Part shown: positions 8,354-17,754 of the stretch, in pieces
Layout: each line of letters starts with the position of its first letter
Position numbering within the stretch: the stretch's first letter is position 1
Assembly: GCA_000403415.2 (NCBI GenBank)
Contig: KE159692.1
Span: forward strand, 148,692-212,691
Source of the DNA: Firmicutes bacterium M10-2
GTDB lineage: Bacteria; Bacillota_I; Bacilli_A; Erysipelotrichales; Erysipelotrichaceae
DNA: 64,000 nt
Direction of reading: 5' to 3'
Notes under the pieces: model-generated
Told to the model about the DNA's origin: nothing
The model's input: the letters and a program-made list of their open reading frames with translations, nothing else
Database searches by the model: none
Made by a program: the position numbers and the translations under genes

Positions 8354-8382
8354 TTGACTTCATTACGAGGAGTTTGTAAAAT
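8354..8382 (+). promoter_or_regulatory. SigA promoter of the acd-etf-hbd operon
   Basis: -35 TTGACT, a 17-bp spacer and -10 TAAAAT. The leader is about 70 nt, ending in a GGGAAAGGAG ribosome site. Confidence 0.7.
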
Positions 8383-8461
8383 AAATACGTATGAAAACGA
8401 AGTAATTTCATGCGGTCCAGTTTAAAAAGTTCAATTATTATGGGAAAGGAGAACTTCATTT

Positions 8462-9601
8462 ATGGATTTCAATTTAACAGAACAACAAAAGATGATGCAG
8501 AAGTTGTTCAGAGAAGTTGCAGAAAACGAAGTGAAAGAAAACGCTGCCGACGTTGATGAAAACGAACGGTTCCCTAAGGAAAGCGTTGAAGTAATGCGAC
8601 AAAGTAAAATGCTGGGAATTCCTTATCCGCGCGAATTCGGCGGAGCAGGAGCAGATTATTTAAGTTATATCTTAGCTGTAGAAGAACTCAGTAAAAAATG
8701 TGCGACAACAGGTGTAGTGCTTTCGGCACATACATCTCTTGGCTCTTGGCCGATTGCACAATATGGTACGCCGGAACAAAAAGAAAAATTCCTTAAGCCG
8801 CTTGCAAGCGGCGAAAAGCTGGGAGCATTCGGTCTTACTGAACCAAATGCCGGAACTGACGCTGCCGGACAACAAACAACAGCCGTTCTTGACGGGGATG
8901 ACTACGTGATCAACGGTACGAAAATCTTTATCACAAATGCCGGTGAAGCCGATATTTATGTAATTTTTGCCATGACTGATAAATCAAAAGGAACTCGTGG
9001 TATTTCCGCATTTATCCTTGAAAAGGATACACCGGGCTTTACAATCGGTCTTCACGAAAAGAAACTTGGTATCCGCGGTTCGGCAACGAGCGAATTGATT
9101 TTCAACAATGTACGTGTTCCAAAAGAGAATTTGTTAGGTAAAGAAGGACAAGGATTCAAGATTGCCATGACGACACTTGATGGCGGTCGTATTGGTATTG
9201 CAGCTCAGGCCCTGGGTATTGCTCAAGGTGCAATTGATGAAGTCGTTCCTTACGTAAAAGCACGTAAGCAATTCGGACGTCCGATCGCTAAATTCCAAAA
9301 CACTCAGTTCCAGCTTGCGAATATGCAGACTCAAGTAGATGCTGCCCGTATGCTTGTTTATCGTGCCGCCATGGCGAAAGAAAACGGGGAACCTTATACA
9401 GTTCTTGCCGCGGAAGCAAAATTATTTGCGGCTGAAGTTGCAATGGATGTAACGACAAAAGCGATCCAATTAATGGGTGGTTATGGCTATACTCGCGATC
9501 TTCCTGTTGAAAGAATGTTCCGTGATGCGAAGATCACTGAGATCTACGAAGGTACTTCCGAAGTACAACGTATGGTCATCTCCGGAGCAATGCTCAAATA
9601 A
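8462..9601 (+). CDS. bcd: Short-chain (butyryl-CoA) acyl-CoA dehydrogenase
   Basis: A 379-residue flavoprotein. Diagnostic motifs are [13 protein letters not shown], the loop [33 protein letters not shown] and the C-terminal [20 protein letters not shown]. The catalytic base is Glu363 in [10 protein letters not shown], the position used by short-chain enzymes. It reduces crotonyl-CoA to butyryl-CoA with electrons handled by the EtfAB pair encoded next. It is the first gene of a Rex-flanked operon. Clostridial Bcd-EtfAB complexes bifurcate electrons from NADH to ferredoxin; whether this one does cannot be seen here. Confidence 0.93.
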   Translation: MDFNLTEQQKMMQKLFREVAENEVKENAADVDENERFPKESVEVMRQSKMLGIPYPREFGGAGADYLSYILAVEELSKKCATTGVVLSAHTSLGSWPIAQYGTPEQKEKFLKPLASGEKLGAFGLTEPNAGTDAAGQQTTAVLDGDDYVINGTKIFITNAGEADIYVIFAMTDKSKGTRGISAFILEKDTPGFTIGLHEKKLGIRGSATSELIFNNVRVPKENLLGKEGQGFKIAMTTLDGGRIGIAAQALGIAQGAIDEVVPYVKARKQFGRPIAKFQNTQFQLANMQTQVDAARMLVYRAAMAKENGEPYTVLAAEAKLFAAEVAMDVTTKAIQLMGGYGYTRDLPVERMFRDAKITEIYEGTSEVQRMVISGAMLK

Positions 9602-9621
9602 TAGAAAGGATCTTGAATAAT

Positions 9622-10419
9622 ATGAAAATTGCTGTTCTTGTAAAACAAGTACCTGATTCAACAGAAATTACTGTTGATAAAAATACCGGTACTCTCGTAC
9701 GTGACGGAGTACCTAGTATCATCAACCCGGATGATCTTGCCGGTCTTGAAGCCGCTTTGGAATTGAAAGACAAAGATGACACGATTGAAATCTCTGTTAT
9801 TTCCATGGGACCTCCTCAAGCAAAGGGCATGTTGCAGGAAACAATTGCACGTGGCGCTGATAAAGCTTATTTGTTAACTGATCGTCGATTAGGCGGTGCC
9901 GATACGTGTGCGACAAGCCGTACGCTTGCTGCTGCTTTGAACAAAATCGGATACGATCTGATCATTGCCGGTCGTCAAGCCATTGATGGGGATACGGCGC
10001 AAGTTGGACCGCAGACAGCTGAACGTCTTGGTATTCCGCAAGTTACTTATGTTGATAAGATCATTGAATTGACTCCTGATCATGTGGTTGTTAAAAAAGC
10101 TTTGGAAGATGAAGAACAAATTCTCGAAGTGAAACTTCCTGCTGTATTAACTACTCTTTCAGGAATGAATAAGCCTCGTTATATGAACTGCTTCGATATC
10201 GTGGATTCATTCAATAATCCTGTCGAAGTCATGACATACGACGATTTGATGGATGTTCTTCCTCAAAGCGAAATCGGTCTTGCCGGTTCACCTACGCAAG
10301 TTTACCGTACATTTACAAAAGATGTTTCCGCAGCGACAGAAACATTTAATATGCCAGCCCAAGAGACGGCTGAATTGATTGCTAAAACATTGAAAGAAAA
10401 GCAATTGATCACGAAGTAG
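9622..10419 (+). CDS. etfB: Electron transfer flavoprotein, beta subunit
   Basis: A 265-residue EtfB (MKIAVLVKQVPDSTEITVD), with ADTCATSRTLAAAL and the signature IIAGRQAIDGDTAQVGPQ that binds adenine nucleotide or FAD. The ATG at 9622 was chosen because GAAAGGA lies 11 bp before it; a TTG three codons earlier sits too close to that site. It pairs with EtfA to carry electrons to or from the acyl-CoA dehydrogenase. The gene starts 20 bp after bcd. Confidence 0.95.
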   Translation: MKIAVLVKQVPDSTEITVDKNTGTLVRDGVPSIINPDDLAGLEAALELKDKDDTIEISVISMGPPQAKGMLQETIARGADKAYLLTDRRLGGADTCATSRTLAAALNKIGYDLIIAGRQAIDGDTAQVGPQTAERLGIPQVTYVDKIIELTPDHVVVKKALEDEEQILEVKLPAVLTTLSGMNKPRYMNCFDIVDSFNNPVEVMTYDDLMDVLPQSEIGLAGSPTQVYRTFTKDVSAATETFNMPAQETAELIAKTLKEKQLITK

Positions 10420-10438
10420 AAAGGGAGAATGAATAATT

Positions 10439-11488
10439 ATGGCAACATTTCCTGATTACAAAGATATTTATGTGTTTGTAGAACAAAAAAACGGAGTTCC
10501 AGCTGAAGTCGGCTATGAATTGATTTCAGAAGCTCGCAAGCTGATCGACTCAATTCCTGGAAAGGATTTTAAAGTTGTCGGTGTTTTGCTTGGCGACAAC
10601 GTAAAAGATAAAGCAAATGAAGTAATCGCGCATGGTGCAGATAAAGTGATCGTCGTAGATGATCCTCTGTTAAAAGATTACTCTACTCAATTTTACACAG
10701 ATGCGCTGACTCAGGTAATCAAAGAGTTCAAACCGGATTCTTTCTTGACTGGTGCAACTGTATTGGGGCGTGATCTTGCTCCTCGTGTAGCTGCACGTAT
10801 CGATGCAGGATTAACAGCCGATGCAACAAAAATCGAATTGCTGACTGATGTTGAAAAAGTAGGACAGGCAAAAGTTGATAAAGATGACGTTACAATGCTT
10901 GTTACCCGTCCGACATTCGGAGGAAACTTATTCGGTACGATCATTTGTCCGACAACCCGTCCTCAGATGGCAACTATTCGTCCGAAAGTCTTCGATATGG
11001 CTCCTGTAGATGAAACTCGTACCGGAGAAGTTGTTGAATTCAAACCGGTTTGGGAATCGACAACACCAGCGGTTGAGATCAAAGAAACCGTTGCGAAAGA
11101 ATTAGCAGGAATCGATATTACGAAAGCGAATATTCTTGTCGGTGCCGGTCGTGGTGCGGAAGGATGCTTAGATGTAGTAAAAGAATGTGCGAAAGAGCTA
11201 GGCGGAGAAGTATGCGCAACTCGTGCTGTTGTGGAAGACGGATACATGGATAAAGATGTACAGGTCGGACAAACAGGAAAGACCGTACGCCCTTCTTTAT
11301 ACATTGCCTGCGGTATTTCCGGTGCTGTTCAGCACGTTGCCGGTATGGAAAAATCCGATATGATCATTGCGATCAACCGTGATCCAGAAGCAGAAATCTT
11401 CAAGATCGCCAATATGGGATTTGTTGGAAACATAGATGAAGTTCTTCCGTTGTTGGTAGAAGAAATCAAAAAAGCAAAAGCTGCTTAA
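10439..11488 (+). CDS. etfA: Electron transfer flavoprotein, alpha subunit
   Basis: A 349-residue EtfA. The N-terminal domain contains [28 protein letters not shown], and the C-terminal FAD domain has GAGRGAEGC and [29 protein letters not shown]. It binds FAD and completes the ETF heterodimer. It has a normal length, lies 19 bp after etfB and is followed 8 bp later by hbd with an AAGGAG site. Confidence 0.95.
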   Translation: MATFPDYKDIYVFVEQKNGVPAEVGYELISEARKLIDSIPGKDFKVVGVLLGDNVKDKANEVIAHGADKVIVVDDPLLKDYSTQFYTDALTQVIKEFKPDSFLTGATVLGRDLAPRVAARIDAGLTADATKIELLTDVEKVGQAKVDKDDVTMLVTRPTFGGNLFGTIICPTTRPQMATIRPKVFDMAPVDETRTGEVVEFKPVWESTTPAVEIKETVAKELAGIDITKANILVGAGRGAEGCLDVVKECAKELGGEVCATRAVVEDGYMDKDVQVGQTGKTVRPSLYIACGISGAVQHVAGMEKSDMIIAINRDPEAEIFKIANMGFVGNIDEVLPLLVEEIKKAKAA

Positions 11489-11496
11489 GGAGAAAA

Positions 11497-12342
11497 ATGA
11501 ATATGACAAGAAAAGTTGGAGTTGTTGGTGCCGGAACAATGGGGCAAGGCATTGCCAATGCGTTTGCAAGCGCAGGTAATGAAGTGATCGTTGTTGACGT
11601 AAAAAAAGAATGGGCAGAAAACGGTGTGGCAAAGATTTTTGCCGGTAAAGATAAACTAGTAGCAAAAGGAAAAATTTCTCAAGAAGATGCAGATGCGGCA
11701 AAAGCGAACTTAAAAGCCGGTGTGTATGAAGATCTTGGTGATTGTGATCTGATTGTTGAAGCCGTTCTTGAACAAATGCCTGTGAAAAAAGACCTTTTCA
11801 AGAAACTTGATGAAATCGTAAAAGATGATGCGATCTTCGGTTCAAATACATCTTCGCTTTCGATTACTGAAATTGCTAATGGAATCAAACATCCGGTGAT
11901 CGGTATGCATTTCTTCAATCCTGCTGACCGCATGAAATTGGTTGAAGTTATTTCAGGAGCAAATACTCCGGATGAAATAAAGGAAAAAGTAATCGAAATC
12001 TCGAAAGAAATCGGAAAGACTCCTGTTGAAGTCAACGAAGGTCCTGGATTTGTTGTTAATCGTATCTTGATCCCAATGATCAATGAAGCAACTGTGATCC
12101 TTCAAGAAGGAATCGCTTCTGTCGAAGATATTGATACAGCAATGAAGTTAGGAGCTAACCATCCAATGGGACCTCTTGCCTTAGGGGACCTTGTCGGATT
12201 GGATATTGTCCTTGCGATTATGGATGTATTGTATACCGAAACAGGAGATCCGAAATATCGTCCTTCGACATTATTGAAGAAAATGGTTCGTGCAGGAAAA
12301 CTTGGACGTAAAACAGGTGAAGGTTTCTACAAATACAACTAA
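11497..12342 (+). CDS. hbd: 3-hydroxybutyryl-CoA dehydrogenase
   Basis: A 281-residue enzyme with the Rossmann motif [32 protein letters not shown], the catalytic His in [17 protein letters not shown] and the C-terminal domain [18 protein letters not shown]. It reduces acetoacetyl-CoA to 3-hydroxybutyryl-CoA with NAD(P)H. It follows etfA in the operon. An internal terminator separates it from crt. Confidence 0.95.
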   Translation: MNMTRKVGVVGAGTMGQGIANAFASAGNEVIVVDVKKEWAENGVAKIFAGKDKLVAKGKISQEDADAAKANLKAGVYEDLGDCDLIVEAVLEQMPVKKDLFKKLDEIVKDDAIFGSNTSSLSITEIANGIKHPVIGMHFFNPADRMKLVEVISGANTPDEIKEKVIEISKEIGKTPVEVNEGPGFVVNRILIPMINEATVILQEGIASVEDIDTAMKLGANHPMGPLALGDLVGLDIVLAIMDVLYTETGDPKYRPSTLLKKMVRAGKLGRKTGEGFYKYN

Positions 12343-12356
12343 TTAAAAGAAAATAC

Positions 12357-12380
12357 AAGGCGAATTCATTTCGCCTTTTT
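12357..12380 (+). terminator. Terminator or attenuator inside the butyrate operon
   Basis: The stem AAGGCGAA / TTCGCCTT with a 5-nt loop is followed by T. It lies between hbd and crt, with no clear promoter before crt. It may lower crt and CoA-transferase transcription relative to bcd-etf-hbd, or the T-run may be too short for full termination. Confidence 0.75.
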
Positions 12381-12397
12381 TGAAAGGATAGAGAACA

Positions 12398-13177
12398 ATG
12401 GAAAACGTATTATTAGAAAAAGATAATCATATTACAACAATTACAATCAACCGTCCAAAAGCATTAAATGCTCTTTCGACTGAAGTGCTGAAAGATCTCG
12501 AAGAAGCTGTTAATACAGTAAAAAATGATGAGGATACCTATTGTGTCATTATTACCGGAGCAGGAGAAAAATCATTTGTGGCAGGAGCTGATATTGCGGA
12601 AATGAAAGATAAAAATGTAGAGGAAGCTGCTGAGTATGGCGAATTCGGAAATAAGATCTTCCGTGAAATCGAAACATTGCATTGTCCGGTCATTGCAGCA
12701 GTGAATGGTTTCGCACTTGGCGGAGGCTGCGAATTGGCTATGTCATGTGATATTCGGATTGCAAGTGAAAATGCGGTATTCGGACAACCGGAAGTCGGTT
12801 TGGGAATCACCCCGGGATTTGGCGGAACACAACGACTTGCACGTCTGGTACCGGTAGGAATCGCAAAAGAAATGATTTTTGGCGCACGCAATATCAAAGC
12901 GGATCGTGCTTATCAAATTGGTCTTGTAAATGCGGTAGTAGCTCCTGAAGAATTAATGGCAACAGCTAAGAAAATGGCAAAAGGAATCGCAAAAAATGCA
13001 CCAATCGCAGTCGCAAAAGCAAAAAAAGCGATTAACGAGGGACTTCAGGTAGATATCGATGGAGGTATCAAAGAAGAAGTGGAAGACTTCTCAGCATGCT
13101 TTGCCAGCGAAGACCAAACATATGGCATGGAATGCTTCTTAAATAAGGTCAAAGAAAAAGAATTTAAAAATAAATAG
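12398..13177 (+). CDS. crt: Crotonase / 3-hydroxybutyryl-CoA dehydratase
   Basis: A 259-residue enoyl-CoA hydratase with the oxyanion-hole segments FVAGADIAEM and GFALGGGCELAMSCDIRIAS, and the catalytic region GQPEVGLGITPGFGGTQRL. It converts 3-hydroxybutyryl-CoA to crotonyl-CoA. A GAAAGGAT site precedes the ATG. It lies between hbd and the CoA-transferase, completing the carbon route. Confidence 0.93.
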   Translation: MENVLLEKDNHITTITINRPKALNALSTEVLKDLEEAVNTVKNDEDTYCVIITGAGEKSFVAGADIAEMKDKNVEEAAEYGEFGNKIFREIETLHCPVIAAVNGFALGGGCELAMSCDIRIASENAVFGQPEVGLGITPGFGGTQRLARLVPVGIAKEMIFGARNIKADRAYQIGLVNAVVAPEELMATAKKMAKGIAKNAPIAVAKAKKAINEGLQVDIDGGIKEEVEDFSACFASEDQTYGMECFLNKVKEKEFKNK

Positions 13178-13192
13178 TGAGAAGGTAATAGA

Positions 13193-14746
13193 ATGGCAAA
13201 AGTTATAACTCCTCAGCAAGCGGCTGAGCTTGTAAAAGATGGAGATCGCATCGTAATGAGTGGATTTATCGGTATGTGTCATCCTCAAGAAATCACATAT
13301 GCACTTGAGGATCGTTATTTAAAAACAGGACATCCGAAAAATCTCGATCTGTTCTTTCCGACAAATGTAGGGGACGGAACGGATCGCTTGGGAATGAATC
13401 ACATGGCACATGAAGGAATGCTGCGCTCTATTGTAGGCGGGCATTGGAACTTAGTTCCGGCCTTGCAGAAATTAGTAACCGAAAATAAAGTCCAAGCATG
13501 GAATTTACCGATTGGGACTCTTGGGCAACTCCTTCGTGAAATTGCTGCTCATCGTCCCGGAGTCATTACGAGAATTGGTTTAAATACCTTTGTAGATCCT
13601 CGCCTTCAAGGTGGAAAGATGAATGAGGTCACAAAGGAAGATCTCGTAGAACTTATGGAGATCGACGGCGAAGAATATTTACGATATAAGCCGTTTAAAA
13701 AGATTGATGTCGGAACAATCCGAGGAACTTACGCGGATGAAAACGGAAATATCACTATGCAGAAGGAAGCGGCCTTCTTAGAAGCGCTTGCGATGGCAGA
13801 AGCCGTGAAAAATACCGGTGGAATCGTAATTGCTCAAGTAGAAGATATCGTAGAAAACGGAACATTGAATCCAAAAGATGTAAAGGTTCCGGGAATCCTC
13901 GTAGATTATATTGTCAAAGGAACACCAGATAATCATTGGCAAACATATATGGATCCTTATAAACCGGAGCTTTCGGGACAAATTAAGAAGCCTCTTGGAG
14001 CTCTTGAATCAATGCCTCTCAATGCAAGAAAGGTCATCAGTCGTCGTGCTGCAATGGAATTAAGTCCAAATGCGATCGTAAACTTAGGTATAGGAATTCC
14101 CGAAGGAATTGCAAACGTAGCCAATGAAGAAGGGATTAAAGGTTTGAAATTAACAGTTGAAGCCGGAAACATTGGCGGTGTTCCTAGTTCTGGAGTCGGG
14201 TTCGGATCCGCAACAAATCCTGAATGTACTATTGATTCTCCAGCGATGTTTGATTTCTACGATGGAGGAGGTCTTTCTCAAGCATTTCTTGGTCTTGCCG
14301 AATGCGATGAAAAAGGAAATATCAACGTTTCACGTTTCGGACCACGGATTGCTGGATGTGGCGGATTTATCAATATTACCCAATCTACTCCAGTTGTTGC
14401 ATTCTGCGGTACTTTTACGGCAAAAGGATTAAAAGAAAATATCGGCGATGGAAAACTTGAAATTCTCAATGAAGGACAAGTGAAAAAGTTCAAAAAAGAA
14501 GTTGAGCAAATTACATTCTCGGCAGATTTTGCAAAAAAAGCAGGTCAAAAAGTCCTTTATATTACGGAACGTGCAGTTTTTGAATTAAAAGACGGAGAGT
14601 TTACCTTAACAGAAATTGCTCCTGGAATCGATCTTCAAAAAGATGTTCTTGATCAAATGGACTTCCAACCAAAAATCGCGGATGATTTAAAATTAATGGA
14701 TGAACGTTTATTTAGAGAAGAACCAATGCATTTAAACGAAAAGTAA
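13193..14746 (+). CDS. Family I CoA-transferase, fused alpha-beta (YdiF/Pct-like)
   Basis: A 517-residue protein in which the alpha half (VITPQQAAELVKDGDRIVMSGF) and the beta half (VISRRAAMELSPNAIVNLGIG) are fused, as in YdiF and propionate CoA-transferases. The likely catalytic Glu323 lies in TVEAGNIGG, followed by the CoA-pocket segment FYDGGGLSQAFLG. It probably moves CoA between butyryl-CoA and acetate (or lactate/propionate), giving butyrate. It is not the roughly 450-residue But enzyme typical of Lachnospiraceae. The operon position makes the butyrate role likely, but substrate range is inferred. A terminator follows. Confidence 0.85.
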   Translation: MAKVITPQQAAELVKDGDRIVMSGFIGMCHPQEITYALEDRYLKTGHPKNLDLFFPTNVGDGTDRLGMNHMAHEGMLRSIVGGHWNLVPALQKLVTENKVQAWNLPIGTLGQLLREIAAHRPGVITRIGLNTFVDPRLQGGKMNEVTKEDLVELMEIDGEEYLRYKPFKKIDVGTIRGTYADENGNITMQKEAAFLEALAMAEAVKNTGGIVIAQVEDIVENGTLNPKDVKVPGILVDYIVKGTPDNHWQTYMDPYKPELSGQIKKPLGALESMPLNARKVISRRAAMELSPNAIVNLGIGIPEGIANVANEEGIKGLKLTVEAGNIGGVPSSGVGFGSATNPECTIDSPAMFDFYDGGGLSQAFLGLAECDEKGNINVSRFGPRIAGCGGFINITQSTPVVAFCGTFTAKGLKENIGDGKLEILNEGQVKKFKKEVEQITFSADFAKKAGQKVLYITERAVFELKDGEFTLTEIAPGIDLQKDVLDQMDFQPKIADDLKLMDERLFREEPMHLNEK

Positions 14747-14759
14747 TCTTATGTTTTAT

Positions 14760-14799
14760 ACCACAGTAGTCAGATGGCGGGCTATTGTGGTTCTTTTTA
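14760..14799 (+). terminator. Terminator of the butyrate operon
   Basis: The stem ACCACAGTAG / CTATTGTGGT (one G-U pair) has a 12-nt loop and is followed by TCTTTTTAT. Confidence 0.75.
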
Positions 14800-14823
14800 T
14801 AAATGCGAATCTTCTTCAAGTTA

Positions 14824-14853
14824 TAGACAATTTTTGTAAACTTTCGGTATAAT
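14824..14853 (+). promoter_or_regulatory. Promoter of the threonine-aldolase-like gene
   Basis: -35 TAGACA, an 18-bp spacer and a perfect -10 TATAAT. AGAGAGGTG follows as ribosome site. Confidence 0.6.
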
Positions 14854-14874
14854 AGGACGAAGAGAGGTGAAGAA

Positions 14875-15909
14875 ATGCTATTTTTTAAGAACGATTATGG
14901 ACAAGGTTGCATTCCTGAAATATTAACCCTTCTAGAACAAGCAAATCATGAAAGTTTTAATGGATATGGTCAAGATCGATATTGTGAGGCTGCAGCTGAG
15001 CTTATTCAATCGAAGATGCCTGATACAGAGGTTGATGTTCACTTTATTACGGGAGGAACACTAACGAACCAAACTATAATAAGACACGTATTGCGCCCTT
15101 TTGAAGCAGTTTTAGCGGCCGATACAGGACATATCGCAACACATGAAACAGGAGCAATCGAAGCGTGCGGGCATAAAGTGATCACAGTACCGAATAATGC
15201 AGGAAAGATCTCGGCTGCATCAATTCGTAAAGTATTTAACGCACACATGATCCAATACGAACATATGGTGTATCCGAAAATGGTTTACATCTCCAATGCG
15301 ACAGAACTTGGAACAGTATATACCAGAAAAGAATTGGAAGAGATACGCTCTGTATGCAATGAACTCAATCTTTATTTGATGATGGATGGAGCTCGGTTAG
15401 GACCTGCTTTAATGTCCGGTATTGATTATACGCTTAACGATATTGCAAAGTGGTGCGATGTTTTTTATATCGGCGGAACAAAAAACGGAGCCTTAGGCGC
15501 AGAAGCAGTATGTATTGCCAACACTATGCTCAAATCTTATTTTCGATTTGTCATGAAACAAAATGGGGCAATGCTTGCGAAAGGATGGCTGCTTGGTTTG
15601 CAGTTTATCGGACTTTTTGAGCATGACGAATTTTACAAGATCGCGAAGAGAGAAAATGAATTGGCACGCACAATTCAGGAAGAAGCCATCAAATTGGGTT
15701 ATCCTTTATTCATGAAAAGCGAAACAAATCTTGTATTTCTTGTTGTGAATCCAAAAGAATTCGAATATTTGAAAAGTCGTGTTGATTTTGAAATTTGGGA
15801 TTACTGGAATGATGATATCGTGATCCGCTTTGTTACAAGTTTTCATACGACCATGGAAGAAGTAGAGTATCTCGGAGTTTATTTAAAAGAAGCAAAAGAA
15901 ATAGATTGA
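14875..15909 (+). CDS. Threonine aldolase-like PLP-dependent lyase
   Basis: A 344-residue fold-type I PLP enzyme of the beta-eliminating lyase/low-specificity L-threonine aldolase group. FFKNDYGQGCIPEI replaces the usual 'F.SDN' opening. The glycine-rich FITGGTLTNQ, the cofactor Asp in LMMDGARLGPAL and the Schiff-base Lys203 in IGGTKNGALGAE are present. Family members split L-threonine or L-allo-threonine to glycine and acetaldehyde. Single gene with its own promoter. The stop lies inside a bidirectional terminator shared with the converging operon. Confidence 0.85.
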   Translation: MLFFKNDYGQGCIPEILTLLEQANHESFNGYGQDRYCEAAAELIQSKMPDTEVDVHFITGGTLTNQTIIRHVLRPFEAVLAADTGHIATHETGAIEACGHKVITVPNNAGKISAASIRKVFNAHMIQYEHMVYPKMVYISNATELGTVYTRKELEEIRSVCNELNLYLMMDGARLGPALMSGIDYTLNDIAKWCDVFYIGGTKNGALGAEAVCIANTMLKSYFRFVMKQNGAMLAKGWLLGLQFIGLFEHDEFYKIAKRENELARTIQEEAIKLGYPLFMKSETNLVFLVVNPKEFEYLKSRVDFEIWDYWNDDIVIRFVTSFHTTMEEVEYLGVYLKEAKEID

Positions 15910-15941
15910 TACCATAGTTTGTATCAATCTATATTTTTTTT
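15901..15941. terminator. Bidirectional terminator between converging genes
   Basis: A perfect 12-bp stem, ATAGATTGATAC / GTATCAATCTAT, with an 8-nt loop and a T-run on the plus side. Stop codons of both flanking genes lie within it. Confidence 0.85.
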
Positions 15942-16994
15942 ATAAGTCCAGCCTAAAAGACCATCTTTTTTTACTTGAATTTTGTCATGATAGGTGCATA
16001 CGATCTTTACGTAATCACCTTTTTTTAATGGGATCTCGTAATTTGTATAATCTGTTCCTTTATTTTCATGGATAAAGAATCGATCAATCCAAAAAGTACG
16101 ATGCAAATAAGGCGAGTACACTAAACATTGTGTTTCGTTTTTTTCCAAAATTTCGATTTTTCCATTGTTCCAGTTAATGAAGAAGGGAATCTGAATTCTA
16201 GGTTTGACATCGTTGACCACTCTTTTTTCAGGAAGATCATCGATTCGCTCCGTGGATATTCTTCCATGATCAAAAATCAACGCATTCAGCTGTCCGCCTT
16301 CTTTCACCATGTTTCCTCCATCGATGCTCCAAACATTTTGTTTGGCATCATAGATTGGATCGAAACTGGCGATTGTCGTACAATATTCTGTGACAGGCAT
16401 ATGTCCGACAACAACCGTTTTATGAAATGAATTGTTTCTTTTTAAGAACATAGGCTGAGCCATGACTTCCTTAAAATCTTTTCCATAGTTTTCTTCGCTT
16501 GAAATGGCAGAATGGGCATAAATGCGATCTTCACTTTCGATTACATGAGGAAGGTCGTTTAAAAACGAAAGTTCTTCTAAAAAATGCTCGCGCAAACATT
16601 GGCAATATCGATCCATTGGCATCGTTTCATAAGAAATATGGAGTTGATCAGCCATCTCGTGAATCAAAGAGTTTTTTCGAGAAGCCAATACCGAACGTAA
16701 AAAGGAAAGGCGATAATTGAATAAGACATTTTTTGCGATAAAATCACAATTTCCCATAATACAGTGGACATCTTCCTCTTTGACTTGCTGCATGACAAAA
16801 TGAACCATCTCCAGATTTTGATTTCCTTTTTCAATCAGATCGCCTAATAAGATTAAACGATCTCGATTGGGTATGTAACGAAGCTTTTGAAGGAGTTTCT
16901 GATAGAGCTGAAGATTTGCGTGAATATCGCTGATTACGATCTCCCTGCCACGAGCTGAGCTTTTGATCTTTTTAATTTGAACGGATCGATCCAT
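15924..16994 (-). CDS. Calcineurin-like metallophosphoesterase with C-terminal SH3-like tail
   Basis: A 356-residue protein with the five metallophosphoesterase blocks: ISDIHAN, LLGDLIEKG, MGNCDFI, VVVGHMP and a later IDGG. The fold hydrolyses phosphomono- or diesters at a two-metal centre. After residue 270 a separate beta-rich segment ends LKKGDYVKIVCTYHDKIQVKKDGLLGW, like a bacterial SH3 domain. It is the last of four closely packed minus-strand genes (Nudix, ATP-grasp, esterase, this one; gaps 2-4 bp). No signal peptide is seen. The substrate is unknown. Confidence 0.8.
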   Translation of the reverse strand: MDRSVQIKKIKSSARGREIVISDIHANLQLYQKLLQKLRYIPNRDRLILLGDLIEKGNQNLEMVHFVMQQVKEEDVHCIMGNCDFIAKNVLFNYRLSFLRSVLASRKNSLIHEMADQLHISYETMPMDRYCQCLREHFLEELSFLNDLPHVIESEDRIYAHSAISSEENYGKDFKEVMAQPMFLKRNNSFHKTVVVGHMPVTEYCTTIASFDPIYDAKQNVWSIDGGNMVKEGGQLNALIFDHGRISTERIDDLPEKRVVNDVKPRIQIPFFINWNNGKIEILEKNETQCLVYSPYLHRTFWIDRFFIHENKGTDYTNYEIPLKKGDYVKIVCTYHDKIQVKKDGLLGWTYKKNID

Positions 16995-16996
16995 TG

Positions 16997-17752
16997 TTAT
17001 TCCTCCAGAAAATTTAAGAAAACTTCACTTTCTTTATCCCAATCTTCTTCACAATGGCGGCCTAATGGTTTTACGTTAAATTGGAGATAAACTCCTTTTT
17101 TCAATAATACGTTTGCAAGATCGGTACATACTTTTGTTTCCATGACAAATTCATGCATGTCATTTCCTTCTTGTGCACCCCATGACATATAAACAGATGT
17201 TTTATGTCGAATATATGTTTGGTCGATATCATACAGCAAATGATTGGCGGTTGGTAAAATATATGGCGAAAGGACAATAGCTTTTGAATAAATATACGAA
17301 TATTTAACTACCGCAAACAGTGCCATCAGCCCACCGCAGCTCGATCCGCCAATCCATGTATGTTCTCTTTTTGGCGAAGTAGGAAAGTGAGCATCGATAT
17401 ATGGTTTTAGATCATTAACAAAAAATTCCATTGTCTGAATTCCTTTTCCAGGAAATGCCCCGAAGGCAGAATCATAAAAAGGGTAGGGGGAATACTCATC
17501 AAGACGCTCGTTTCCTTGATGAGAACATTCTTGTCCTACCACAATCATTTCTTTTCCATATTGCTCAATAGCTTGTGACAATCGCCATGAACGGCCATAA
17601 GTGGCATCTTCATCATAAAAAAGATTATGTCCGTCAAACATATACAATACCGGATATTTCTTGTTTGTTACGAGATAATCGTCCGGAAGATACATGTGGA
17701 TCTTTCGGTAAGTTTCCAAGGAATGCATATATACGTCGAACTTTAAGATCAA
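16997..17752 (-). CDS. Putative alpha/beta-hydrolase esterase
   Basis: A 251-residue protein of the esterase D/enterochelin-esterase-like group, with PVLYMFDGHNLFYDEDATYG and the nucleophile elbow WIGGSSCGGLMAL (Ser in GSSCG). A late LGRHCEEDWDKE could supply the His. It has no signal peptide, so a cytoplasmic ester or acyl substrate is likely. It sits 2 bp from both the ATP-grasp gene and the phosphoesterase, which points to a shared pathway. Some esterases of this shape are labelled hypothetical carbohydrate esterases. Confidence 0.75.
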   Translation of the reverse strand: MILKFDVYMHSLETYRKIHMYLPDDYLVTNKKYPVLYMFDGHNLFYDEDATYGRSWRLSQAIEQYGKEMIVVGQECSHQGNERLDEYSPYPFYDSAFGAFPGKGIQTMEFFVNDLKPYIDAHFPTSPKREHTWIGGSSCGGLMALFAVVKYSYIYSKAIVLSPYILPTANHLLYDIDQTYIRHKTSVYMSWGAQEGNDMHEFVMETKVCTDLANVLLKKGVYLQFNVKPLGRHCEEDWDKESEVFLNFLEE

Positions 17753-17754
17753 TT

